Origin: Cardinium endosymbiont of Dermatophagoides farinae
GTDB taxonomy: Bacteria; Bacteroidota; Bacteroidia; Cytophagales; Amoebophilaceae
DNA length: 64,000 nt
NCBI RefSeq assembly: GCF_007559345.1
Contig: NZ_VMBH01000001.1
Span: 310,001-374,000, forward strand
Reading direction: 5' to 3'
In this document: positions 44,494 to 53,300 of the stretch, piece after piece
Numbering within the stretch: the first letter of the stretch is position 1
Layout of the letters: the number at the start of each line of letters is the position of its first letter
Notes under the pieces: model-generated
Databases searched by the model: none
What the model was told of the DNA's origin: nothing
What the model saw: the letters and a program-made list of their open reading frames with translations, nothing else
Position numbers and translations under genes: made by a program

Positions 44494-44688
44494 ATGCCAT
44501 ATGATATAAATGAAGCGTTACCAGAATCTATACAGAAACATTTACCTAAGCATGCTCAAGACATTTATAGGGAAGCATTTAACCATGCTTATAAAGAATA
44601 TCAAGATCCTGATAAGAAACGCGATAAAGATGACTCAGTAGAAAAAATAAGCCATCGTGTTGCTTGGAGTGCTGTAAAAAAAGTATGA
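44494..44688 (+). CDS. ChaB-family protein with frameshifted C-terminus
   Basis: From ATG 44494 the protein reads MPYDINEALPESIQKHLPKH then AQDIYREAFNHAYKEYQ and ends AWSAVKKV, the ChaB pattern. The usual C-terminus (VKKKYEKGSDNVWREKK) is present in the next frame, up to TAA 44726-44728. A one-base shortening of the A7 tract near 44675 explains the early stop. ChaB is linked to the cation regulator ChaA in E. coli, but its function in other bacteria is unclear. The frame open from 44431 has no family similarity upstream of 44494. Confidence 0.8.
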   Translation: MPYDINEALPESIQKHLPKHAQDIYREAFNHAYKEYQDPDKKRDKDDSVEKISHRVAWSAVKKV

Positions 44689-44830
44689 AAAAGGAAGTGA
44701 TAATGTTTGGCGTGAGAAAAAAGTCTAATACAACCGAACTCCTAATAAAAAATGCAAAGCAGGCATTTTAAAGAATGGGGAACCCTTAAGTGGGCAAACT
44801 GCAATTGATTGAGCGCGCAACCAGAAGAAG

Positions 44831-44904
44831 TGGAGAATATCGGATTCGAACCGATGACCCCTTGCTTGCAAAGCAAGTGCTCTAACCAGCTGAGCTAATC
44901 CCCC
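44831..44904 (-). tRNA. tRNA-Ala (UGC)
   Basis: Minus strand starts GGGGGATTAGCTCAGCTGG, with anticodon arm CTTGC-TTTGCAA-GCAAG (anticodon TGC), T arm GTTCGAATC and acceptor closing ATTCTCC-A with G-U pairs. CCA is not encoded. All arms fold. Confidence 0.95.
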
Positions 44905-44925
44905 TTTTGTAGGGCTACAATTAAT

Positions 44926-45061
44926 AGACCTTCTTCAAAACCTATTTGTGATCAGCAGTTTTTAGGAGAAGCGCAGTCGCCAGAATACTAAATGTATTTG
45001 AGGAGCATGGACAAGCTTCGACACCAAAATTGCCATTAGCAATAGGTTTTGCAAAAGGTCT
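44926..45061 (+). repeat. Inverted-repeat element, copy 8 (136 bp)
   Basis: Plus orientation, with the AAGCTTCGAC module only. TA flanks both ends. It lies 21 bp from tRNA-Ala. Confidence 0.9.
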
Positions 45062-45154
45062 AATCTATTGAACCCTTTAGTGTGGAACAAATATAGTGGT
45101 GTTGATTGAATAAATCAAAATAAATCCTTTTATTTTGGATATTTTGAGCAAACT

Positions 45155-45652
45155 ATGATTATATCCCTTATTGTAGCGATGTCGTTAAATAGCGTCATTG
45201 GCAAGCAAAATAAGCTTCCTTGGCATCTTCCTGCTGATTTGCAAGAATTTAAAAAACAGACACAAGGCCACCATTTGCTAATGGGTAGCCATACTTTTCA
45301 TGCGATTGGGCGTATTTTACCAGGTCGGATTAGTATAGTAGTCAGTACAAAAATGGATCAGTCCGTTGTTGGTTATCATGTGGTACGCAGTATAGAAGAA
45401 GCTATACAGCTGGCAAAAGCCCAAGAAGAATCAGAGTTATTTGTTATTGGCGGAGGAAAGATTTATGAACAAACTTTACCTTTAGCCGATAGAATTTATT
45501 TAACAAAGATTCATGCTATTGTACCGGGAGATACCTATTTTCCTGTTCTAGGGAAAGAATGGATAGCATCTGCGATGCGTTCTTGTAAAGCAGATGCAAA
45601 AAATCCTTATGATTATGAATTTATTCTATTAGAAAAGGAATGCAAGAAATAA
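45155..45652 (+). CDS. folA: Dihydrofolate reductase
   Basis: A 165-residue DHFR: ISLIVAMSLNSVIGKQNKLP, WHLPADLQEFKKQT (acidic Asp in the active site), MGSHTFHAIGRILPGRISIV and the NADPH motif FVIGGGKIYEQTLP. It reduces dihydrofolate to tetrahydrofolate. The usual Asp/Trp pair of the active site is intact (W-H-L-P-A-D). It stands alone between repeats 8 and 9; no thyA is nearby. Confidence 0.95.
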   Translation: MIISLIVAMSLNSVIGKQNKLPWHLPADLQEFKKQTQGHHLLMGSHTFHAIGRILPGRISIVVSTKMDQSVVGYHVVRSIEEAIQLAKAQEESELFVIGGGKIYEQTLPLADRIYLTKIHAIVPGDTYFPVLGKEWIASAMRSCKADAKNPYDYEFILLEKECKK

Positions 45653-45689
45653 TCATGCTGTCTTTTAAATTATAGCTAATATGTACATT

Positions 45690-45822
45690 AGACCTTCTGC
45701 AAAACCTATTGCTAAATGGCAATTTTGTGGTCTATGCTCCTCAAATACATTTAGTATGCTGCGGTGCTCGACTGCGCTTCTCCTAAAAACTGCTGATCAC
45801 AAATAGGTTTTGAAGAAGGCCT
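45690..45822 (-). repeat. Inverted-repeat element, copy 9 (133 bp)
   Basis: Minus orientation, with the GAGCACCGCAG module only. The GATCAGCAG-side arm is of the CTTCTTC type. Confidence 0.9.
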
Positions 45823-46118
45823 TGTAAGGTTTTATCTACTTTATGGAATCTTTTTTTTGCTAAAATAGATTTACTATTAAATAGGCAAAAATAAAACCTT
45901 TTAAATTTTTTTCTTAAATTGCCTTCATTTATAAGTCTAATCTAAGTGGGGCAGTATAAAGTAGTTTTGAAGCGCAGGGGGCAGACTTTTAGGATATCGA
46001 AGTGGCTATGGTCATTAGTTTCAATGATTTCAATGAGACAAAAAACATCAAAGAAAATAGATTAAAAATTCTTTTGATAGCAGCATAGTCCCCATATTCA
46101 AATCACAAAAAAATAACT

Positions 46119-47165
46119 ATGGAATTTACCATATCATCGGCTTTGCTTTCACAGCAGCTAACTGCCATTAGTGGGGTTATAACCCGTAATCCGGTTGTTC
46201 CAATCTTAGAAAATTTTCTTTTTCAGATAGATCACAATCGTTTAGTGGTTACAGCATCAGATTTGCAGACCTCTATTAGCGCTACTTTGGCCATTCAATC
46301 AGATGCGCAAATAAGTGTGGCCATACCTGCTCGTATGTTGCTGGATACGGTTAAGAACCTACCAGAGCAGTCTATTAGCTTGGCCATTAACCCAGACTCT
46401 TATACTGTTTCTATTAAATCTGATAATGGGCAGTATAAATTGGCAGGGGAGAGTGCCAATGATTTTCCACAGCTAGCTACCTTAGATGATGGCATAGCCT
46501 TAGAGGTAGAACTAGATGTGTTGAGGAATATTTTACAAAAAACCATATTTGCAACCAGTAATGATGAGCTAAAGCCTGCTATGTCTGGTGTATATATAGA
46601 ATTAACCAATGCTATGGCTACTTTTGTAGCCACGGATGGACATCGGTTGGTCCGTTATATTCGTGAAGATCTGAAAGCATCTACACAAAATCCGATTATT
46701 GTGCCTAAAAAATCATTGCTACTTTTGAATGGGCTGTTGGGTGGTAGAGATAGGAGGATTGGTTTTATTTTTGATCGACATAAAATCCAATTTAGTATCG
46801 ATAACATTAAAGTGATTAGTAGATTAGTGGACGAACGATATCCAGACTATGAGAACGTCATACCCAAGGAACATACCAGTAAGCTTACTATAAATAAGCC
46901 TGCCTTGGTGAGTGCGCTTAGACGCACAGCTATTTATGCCAATAAAGCAACCCATCAAGTAAAGTTGACCCTTGTGGACAATCAATTGACCATTTCAGCA
47001 GAGGATTTGGACTTTTCTAATGAAGCACAGGAGCAACTTATTTGTAACTATGAAGGATTACCCCTAGAAATAGGGTTTAATGCAAAGCTTTTATTAGAGA
47101 TACTTGCCAGCATCACAACAGAAGAAGTAGAATGCTTTTTCTGGGGGCTAATAAAGCTGTTTTAA
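46119..47165 (+). CDS. dnaN: DNA polymerase III beta clamp, C-terminal frameshift
   Basis: Three clamp domains are recognisable: domain I with ISSALLSQQLTAISGVI and VPILENFLF, domain II with LRNILQKTIFATSNDE and TDGHRLVR, domain III with LVSALRRTAIYANKATHQVK. The sliding clamp tethers the replicative polymerase. The last residues (VECFFWGLIKLF) are not clamp-like. The expected tail (GANKAVLIFPKIQNKQEHLL, then LLIMPIIF) is in another frame and stops at 47228-47230. The break lies in a T5-C-T-G5 stretch (about 47138-47149). Since dnaN is essential, a sequence error or read-through is likely. Confidence 0.92.
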   Translation: MEFTISSALLSQQLTAISGVITRNPVVPILENFLFQIDHNRLVVTASDLQTSISATLAIQSDAQISVAIPARMLLDTVKNLPEQSISLAINPDSYTVSIKSDNGQYKLAGESANDFPQLATLDDGIALEVELDVLRNILQKTIFATSNDELKPAMSGVYIELTNAMATFVATDGHRLVRYIREDLKASTQNPIIVPKKSLLLLNGLLGGRDRRIGFIFDRHKIQFSIDNIKVISRLVDERYPDYENVIPKEHTSKLTINKPALVSALRRTAIYANKATHQVKLTLVDNQLTISAEDLDFSNEAQEQLICNYEGLPLEIGFNAKLLLEILASITTEEVECFFWGLIKLF

Positions 47166-47248
47166 TTTTTCCTAAAATCCAAAATAAGCAAGAGCATTTG
47201 CTGTTGTTAATTATGCCTATTATTTTTTAAGTTTACGCTTTTAATAGA

Positions 47249-47381
47249 AGACCTTCTTCAAAACCTATTTGTGATCAGCAGTTTTTAGGAGAAGCGCAGT
47301 CGAGCACCGCAGCATACTAAATGTATTTGAGGAGCATAGACCACAAAATTGCCATTTAGCAATAGATTTTGCAGAAGGTCT
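47249..47381 (+). repeat. Inverted-repeat element, copy 10 (133 bp)
   Basis: Plus orientation, with the GAGCACCGCAG module only. It begins 18 bp after the frame-corrected dnaN stop. Confidence 0.9.
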
Positions 47382-47433
47382 AGACTTGTTTTCGTTTAGA
47401 TTTTATTCTATGTAACTTGATCCTTATACACTT

Positions 47434-48440
47434 ATGTCATACATCTTTTATATATTTAAATCGATTTTGCTTTATTTATTGCTTATTCCAGGCGTCTCGC
47501 ATGCAAAGTCATCTTCATCTAAAAATCAGCATCAACCATTAATTGTTTTACTCCATGGATTAGGGAATCATGCATCCTCCTTTAAGTCGATGAAGCAAAA
47601 GCTTGAGCAATCCTGCCCTGATGCTTTTGTTTTTACGCCAAAGAGTGTGGAAGGCATGAAGAGCATCGAGCTTTCTATAAGCAAACAGGCTGAAATGATT
47701 TTTCAAGAGATTTGCAGCAAGGTAGCAAATCTTAAAGATAGAGCTATACTGTTGGTAGGTCATAGTCAAGGTGCCTTGACTGGTTATGCATTTCTCAAGC
47801 AATATGAAGATACTTTAAAAAATATAAAAGGGCTAGTTACGTTAGCTGCGCCATGGGAGGGGCTGCGGGCGCTAGGGTAGATGCTGCCATGTTGGCACAG
47901 AATTTGACAGCTTCTGTTTTAAAAGATCTTCGTACTCTTTCGTTTAACCTTGGTTATGCTAAAAATGAGCTTGAAAAGCAGCTTATGTTAAATGTACAGT
48001 CCAATCAAGTAGTTTGTTCCCGGCCTGGAGGTAAAGACTTAATGCCAGGTAGTGCTTTTTTAGCTGAGGTTCGAAAGTCCCTTCATAAAGAAAAAGTTCC
48101 TATACTAGCAATAGGAGCGGGGCAAAATAATTTTAGAGCGCTTCTGACTAAAAAAAAGGCGCGCCGTTTTAAGCTTAAGGCTTTAAATGATATCTATACT
48201 TTTTTTGTAGTTGGTGAAAAACGTATTAATGGTCGCCATGATATGCAGGTTTCAGTTGATAGCCAGCATGCGCTCCATATTGTCCCTAAAAAAAAGAAAA
48301 ATTTCACAAGATTGCTTATCAAAGATGCCTTTCATAGTTCTTATGTTTTAACAGTACCTGTTCCAAAAGATAAAGCTATATTGTGTCATCCTACTGCATT
48401 GGGTGCAGTTGTCAATTTTGCTAAAACCATCTTCAAGTAG
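47434..48440 (+). pseudogene. Exported alpha/beta-hydrolase (lipase-like), frameshifted
   Basis: Frame 47434-47880 has a signal peptide (ILLYLLLIPGVSHA), the oxyanion-region LIVLLHGLGNHASSFK and nucleophile elbow VGHSQGALTGYAFL. After LAAPWEG it stops (ALG-stop). The sequence resumes in the 47853-48440 frame: GAAGARVDAAMLAQNL, and a possible catalytic His near RINGRHDMQVSVDSQ. The shift falls at the GGGAGGGG run near 47855; adding one G would restore APWEGAAGARVD. Joined, about 335 residues. It resembles secreted triacylglycerol lipases or esterases; the substrate is unknown. Confidence 0.75.
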
Positions 48441-48531
48441 GGGATATCCCTTTATAGGGGAGTTTTTTATTTTGAGGTAGTGTGGCGATACGATTGAATC
48501 GATAGGCAAAGGTAGTTCACTTATAGCTGTT

Positions 48532-48620
48532 GGAGTAGTGTCTGAGTGGTTGAAGGTATCCGTCTCGAAAACGGGTGTACCCTGAAAAAGGTACCGGGGG
48601 TTCGAATCCCTCCTACTCCG
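48532..48620 (+). tRNA. tRNA-Ser (CGA)
   Basis: GGAGTAG acceptor pairing with CTACTCC, discriminator G, anticodon arm TCCGT-CTCGAAA-ACGGG (anticodon CGA), a long variable arm (GTACC...GGTAC) and T arm GGTTCGAATCC. The long variable arm is typical of Ser. Confidence 0.95.
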
Positions 48621-48683
48621 CTTGCAGCTAAAATAGGCAAAACCAGCTACCATTTTAGCACTATCTTTCCAGCTAATTTTTTC

Positions 48684-48737
48684 ATCAGTGCTTGATTTTT
48701 TGTTGCTTTTTGATCAGGCAAAAAGTAAAGTAAAAAT
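48684..48737. repeat. Short hairpin repeat related to 18836-18896
   Basis: GTGCTTGATTTTTTGTTGCT, then TTTTGATCAGGCAAAAAGTA. It shares the GCTTGATTTTTTG core with 18836-18896. It lies between tRNA-Ser and rmlB. Confidence 0.35.
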
Positions 48738-48743
48738 GCTGTT

Positions 48744-49742
48744 ATGCAAAAGTTATTAGTAACGGGTGGAGCTGGCTTTATAGGTTCTCATTGTATTCAA
48801 TTATTTTTGAAAAAATATCCTGATTATTATATTGTTAACCTAGATAAGCTTACCTATGCTGCTCGTATAGCCTTTGCACTGCAGGAGCAGCCAAACTACT
48901 ATTTTGTAGAAGGAGATATAACCGACTTTGCATTGGTCTGGGCATTATTTCAAAAATTTAATTTTGATGGGGTTATTCATTTTGCTGCTGAGTCACATGT
49001 AGATAGATCAATTATTGATCCACTTCTTTTTATAAAGACCAATATAGAGGGCACTGGTGTGCTGTTGCATGCAGCTTATAGCCATTGGTTTAAAGCAGCA
49101 AGTCAGCCAAGAAATCCGAATCATCGGTTTGTATATATTTCTACGGATGAAGTCTATGGTGCATTAGATGATCACAATAAACAGTTTACAGAAACCGATG
49201 CTCTTGCGCCAAGTAATCCCTATAGTGCCAGCAAGGCTGCAGGGGAATGTTTGGTTAGCGCTTATGCCCATACATATGGGCTTCATACAGTTATTACCCG
49301 TTCGACCAATAATTATGGGCGGTACCAATATCCAGAGAAATTGATTCCTATGGTTCTAAAAAATGCATTACAAGCGCAACCTATTCCATTGCATGGAGAT
49401 GGAAGTAGCATTCGAGATTGGTTGCATGTGGAGGACCATTGTAGGGCTATCGATTGCATTTTTCATAAAGGCCAAATTGGCCAATCTTATAATATTGGTG
49501 CCAATGAAGAGTGGACCAATCTTGAAATCACATGGATGATTTGCCAAATACTAGATCGTTTGAAACCGCTAAGCGGAAGATCTTACACTTCTTTTATTCG
49601 CTTTACTACTGAAAGAATAGGCCAAGATAGACGCTATGCACTTGACTGCACAAAAATTAAAGAAACACTAGGATGGGCGCCATCTATTGCGCTACAAGAA
49701 GGCATAGAGCATCTTGTGCGTAGTGAGATCGAACAAGATTAA
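48744..49742 (+). CDS. rmlB: dTDP-glucose 4,6-dehydratase
   Basis: A 332-residue extended short-chain dehydrogenase: nucleotide motif VTGGAGFIGSHCIQLF, HFAAESHVDRSI, STDEVYGAL (active-site Thr/Asp/Glu), catalytic YSASKA (Y-x3-K) and RSTNNYGRYQYPEKLIPM. It converts dTDP-glucose to the 4-keto-6-deoxy sugar. It is an orphan: no rmlA, rmlC or rmlD is seen in the window, so the sugar end product cannot be told. Length is slightly short but complete. Confidence 0.93.
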   Translation: MQKLLVTGGAGFIGSHCIQLFLKKYPDYYIVNLDKLTYAARIAFALQEQPNYYFVEGDITDFALVWALFQKFNFDGVIHFAAESHVDRSIIDPLLFIKTNIEGTGVLLHAAYSHWFKAASQPRNPNHRFVYISTDEVYGALDDHNKQFTETDALAPSNPYSASKAAGECLVSAYAHTYGLHTVITRSTNNYGRYQYPEKLIPMVLKNALQAQPIPLHGDGSSIRDWLHVEDHCRAIDCIFHKGQIGQSYNIGANEEWTNLEITWMICQILDRLKPLSGRSYTSFIRFTTERIGQDRRYALDCTKIKETLGWAPSIALQEGIEHLVRSEIEQD

Positions 49743-49845
49743 ACTTTTTTACCACTGGCTTAAATAGATACCTCTCTCGAATTATTTAACATTTTATACA
49801 ATCGTATTCGACCAGTTAGAAATTTTATAAGCTCTTAGCCGATAA

Positions 49846-50740
49846 TTATATAAGTTGCTCGATCTGGTAACGGGATAGACCAGTAATAAACACGATATCT
49901 TCCAATCGATAGCCCTTTGAAAGCATCGCTTTAGCGATCTCTATGCTTCTTTCTTCTTTTCCCTCTAGCTTTCCTCTAATTTTAATTTTTCAGCTACTGA
50001 CATGGCAACTTGTTTTAATTTTGGATTAGACTTCCTAATGGTTTGTAGTAAATCTGGATTATCATCTACCTCTAACATATACAAAAAAACTGCATCAGCA
50101 TAGGCAATATAATCTTTTTCTAAAAGATCTACAATTAAGCCTATATGATCGATAACCCACTGATTAAACGAACGAGAAATGCCTTGTTTGAGCACCATGG
50201 CTGCAAAAGCCGCCTTTTTATAGCTGAGCAGCTTATACTATATAAATCAACCAGATGAAAGCGGTCAAACATACAAGATTTAGCTAATTCAGGATCTGAA
50301 AACATTGATAATAAGCTATTGGAACCTTTATATGCTTTATGGCCATTATAAATGCACACATTTAAGATAACTGGAAGGGCAACATTTCCGTTTTCTTTTA
50401 GGTGTTGCCGTATTAACCGAATGTTGTATTCTAGAAATTTTAGTGGCATATAGGGATCCTCAGTCGATTGGTGTTCGATTAAAAGGTAGAGATAACCTTT
50501 TTTTCCATTTATATTGGTTCTGAATACCAAATCAGATTCTCCCCTTCTACCAACTGGATCAACAAAGCTTTTATCCGTTAAATGCAAGGCTTCTTGATCT
50601 ATTTTACTGAGTAGGTCAGGCGTTATATTAGCAGCTAAGAAGTCTAATATAGCTTCTTTATTACAGAAGGTGCTCTTAAATACCCTATCATGGGGCTGTG
50701 AATCTTTCTTATCCTTTTTCTTGTCTTTGTGCTTACTCAT
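49846..50740 (-). pseudogene. Rpn-family (PD-(D/E)XK) recombination-promoting nuclease, frameshifted
   Basis: From ATG 50740 the protein reads DRVFKSTFCNKEAILDFLAA, GESDLVFRTNINGKKGYLYL and LIEHQSTEDPYMPLKFLEYN, the PD-(D/E)XK core of the Rpn/Transposase_31 family (D in ESDLVF, E-x-Q in LIEHQS). It goes out of frame near 50200, resumes at 50198 (FNQWVIDHIGLIVDLLEKD), shifts again near 49980 and ends at 49846 with RLEDIVFITGLSRYQIEQL, the family's usual tail. Two frameshifts. These proteins promote recombination and are multicopy in symbionts. Confidence 0.8.
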
Positions 50741-50821
50741 GTGATGAATATTATAATAAATCAGTTTAGCGGTATGGTCATGCTACCCCCAAGACAAGCA
50801 AAAAATCAACTGTACATGTCG

Positions 50822-52810
50822 TTATTTTTTTTCACAAATCTGTAGTGCCTGTTCCGCTGCGTTTGCTAATGCTTCTACAATTTTAGCATTTAAGTATTTC
50901 TTTGCTAGCTCAATATCTATTGTAAGTGTTTCTTGCGCCATGTATTTTAATTCATCTAGATGGGTATAGCTTTCAGCATGCCGTAGGTCATACAGTCGTT
51001 CGGCCAATTTAATGCAAAGCACAAAAAGCTGTTCTCGATTGATTACTTGCTTCAGGGCATTTCCAATATAAAGCCCACATGGCTCCATGCCCTGGCGGTC
51101 ATTTACTGTTAAAATACTTTCAATCAGCGAGTAAATATTTAAATCGTAGTTGGCTTTAATATAAGCAAGTGGTAAATCCGCATAATGAACCAAGTCATAA
51201 AGCAAAACAACATAAATCGGTTCCGGATAGAACCGTATCCATTCTGCAACCAATTGTGCAATACTTATCGCACGGATATATAACAGTTGTCCGGATATAT
51301 GTCGTCTGAAACCATAACACCTCCTCATCAATAGCAGTATTTCATCTACTACAGCCTTACGGGCCTCGGATATCTCTAAAAGATGTTGATAAGACTTTAT
51401 AAATATTTCCATTGATTGATCCATTTCTTTTTGGGATATAGAAACATTTAAAGGAAGTATCTTGGCAATCATTGCATCTCGAACCGCTGCTACATTACAA
51501 GGCAGTACTATCAGCATAGGTCTTTTTTTCGAGAGGGGAAAACGTAGGTAACCATAATGGGCACGAACGGCTCGTTCTATGATGCGTTTTTCAAGATGTA
51601 TGCGCTCTGAATCTGTCTGACTACTGTGCCATTTGAGCTCCCTACCCTCTGTAATATCCTTATAATGGCTTTTAATTTTTGGTAATATCGCTACAGGTGT
51701 AGTGGAGGTGCTGATTACCAAGGCTATAGCTGGGAAGCTTGTTTCTGAATGGTAGCCACTTTCTTGGGCATTTTTCTGCGCATATTTTAAATGAGCGGTA
51801 TGTAATTGAATTTTTATAACTTCCCCTTTTGGGGCATCTAGGTTAGCGGTACGCAAAACAATAGGAACCAATGATTGAATCATATGGCTAATGTCACATG
51901 TGATCTTTTTAGGAATGCGGTCATCTTTTCTTTCTACTACTACTTTTGGGGTTGGTGAAGCCTTAGCTTGTAATGCAGCCTCTAGTTTGGAGATCAGTTC
52001 ATCTATAGTGATTTCACTTGGCATTAATAATATCTGGTCTATAGACCTGGCACGTTGCTTTAAAAAAGTAGTAAAAGTGGTAAAATGGTCGATAATACTT
52101 TGAATATCTTGCTTATACAGTGGTTTATTATCTAAATAGGACATAAATTCAGTAACGCCCTGCATCGCTTTTTCTACACAAGGTTCAGCATTTTTTAGGT
52201 TTTTGGAGCCATTTTCTAACTGCGCGTTATTCGTTTGTATCGGTTCATCTTTCTTGGTTTCTGTTAGGTTTACTTGACTTTTTAAGTAGCGGTTATAAAG
52301 TGTATAGGCAGTTATTTTGCGTTTATTATAAATAATAATGCTAAAAACTATTAAGCCAAAGCCTAATAGCGATAGCAAAGAATCATTTGATGTCAAGAGT
52401 TGATCTATGCCTATGTTATAAATTGCGCAACAGATTACTAACAATGTACAGGCTACTAGTTTTATGCTTATATACAGGGGTAATACAAATAAAGTGGCAG
52501 ATAAATGTGCTACAGACAAGGTTAGTGTAAATTGATAGTCTTGCACATGAAACCAATGCCAAAAGACATTTATAGGAAGGCAAAAAACGGTGCATATTAG
52601 CCACGATCGACCAATTTTCCAGGATGGTACCTTTTTTTTCGAAGCAATGCCATGCCCTATCAGCCAAATACCTATACAGAGTTGGAGTATATACCAATAA
52701 ATAGTCAACCCGCCACTTATGTAATCTAATATAGTGGTGAGTATAACGTAACACCCTGTACATCCGATTATCGCATCACTTGGTCTTAGTTTAGCTAATT
52801 TTTCTTTCAT
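50822..52810 (-). CDS. Membrane protein with degenerate RelA/SpoT HD-like C-terminal domain, paralogue 1
   Basis: A 662-residue protein. Residues 1-165 hold about six membrane helices. A cytoplasmic middle (about 205-420) has helical and mixed parts; CDISHMIQSLVPIVLRTANL vaguely recalls the N box of histidine kinases. The C-terminal ~150 residues resemble the HD hydrolase domain of RelA/SpoT: IAQLVAEWIRFYPEPIYVVL, LYDLVHYADLPLAYIKANYD, then LFVLCIKLAERLYDLRHAES and MAQETLTIDIELAKKYL. In SpoT the corresponding stretch reads LLHDvvEDT and IKLADRLHNMRT; here H-D...E-D is Y-D...H-Y, so hydrolysis of ppGpp is not expected. No kinase His box is seen. A paralogue is at 55192. A membrane sensor role is inferred. 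Confidence 0.7.
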   Translation of the reverse strand: MKEKLAKLRPSDAIIGCTGCYVILTTILDYISGGLTIYWYILQLCIGIWLIGHGIASKKKVPSWKIGRSWLICTVFCLPINVFWHWFHVQDYQFTLTLSVAHLSATLFVLPLYISIKLVACTLLVICCAIYNIGIDQLLTSNDSLLSLLGFGLIVFSIIIYNKRKITAYTLYNRYLKSQVNLTETKKDEPIQTNNAQLENGSKNLKNAEPCVEKAMQGVTEFMSYLDNKPLYKQDIQSIIDHFTTFTTFLKQRARSIDQILLMPSEITIDELISKLEAALQAKASPTPKVVVERKDDRIPKKITCDISHMIQSLVPIVLRTANLDAPKGEVIKIQLHTAHLKYAQKNAQESGYHSETSFPAIALVISTSTTPVAILPKIKSHYKDITEGRELKWHSSQTDSERIHLEKRIIERAVRAHYGYLRFPLSKKRPMLIVLPCNVAAVRDAMIAKILPLNVSISQKEMDQSMEIFIKSYQHLLEISEARKAVVDEILLLMRRCYGFRRHISGQLLYIRAISIAQLVAEWIRFYPEPIYVVLLYDLVHYADLPLAYIKANYDLNIYSLIESILTVNDRQGMEPCGLYIGNALKQVINREQLFVLCIKLAERLYDLRHAESYTHLDELKYMAQETLTIDIELAKKYLNAKIVEALANAAEQALQICEKK

Positions 52811-52833
52811 AGAAGCAGATTTTAACCTTTTTT

Positions 52834-53010
52834 TTATGTAGGCTTTTTTTCGTGTATCGCTTGTTGAATCGCTCTAATTTCATCAGCAAATTCTTTATGA
52901 TTTAGATCATGTTCGCCAGATGGAGCGGCACTTTGATGCAGGTAAAAAGCTACTACTAGCGCCAATAGCAAAAAAGGTAATGCCATAAGGAAGGGAGTAT
53001 TGAATGACAT
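52834..53010 (-). CDS. Small single-helix membrane protein
   Basis: ATG 53010 to TAA 52834-52836, 58 residues: a helix MALPFLLLALVVAFYLH and a charged tail (HDLNHKEFADEIRAIQQAIH). It begins MSFNTPFL, like the first residues of the 55192 paralogue (MSFNILPF). It stops 24 bp before paralogue 1 starts. The small ORF may be the separated N-terminal helix of that architecture, or an independent partner. Function unknown. Confidence 0.5.
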   Translation of the reverse strand: MSFNTPFLMALPFLLLALVVAFYLHQSAAPSGEHDLNHKEFADEIRAIQQAIHEKKPT

Positions 53011-53300
53011 TGTACAATAGATTATAGATTGCTAAGTAAAAATAGACACCCTATACAATTATAAGAATAAATTCAAGTATTTTAGCTCGTTTTGCTTAAA
53101 AATGCTAAATACCTAAAAAAATCTTGCTGATTTAATATTTCTGGTGATTGAAGTGGCTCAATAGAGCTTTTTTGAAATTGGATTGTTAATGGCAATGATT
53201 AGCGTTTTAGCTAGGAAGGAGGAGAAATTTGCATCTTACCTTTTGGTTTAAATAAAAGGTAAGATGCAAATTAAGAAGTGATTGGCTTTAGCGCTACTTT

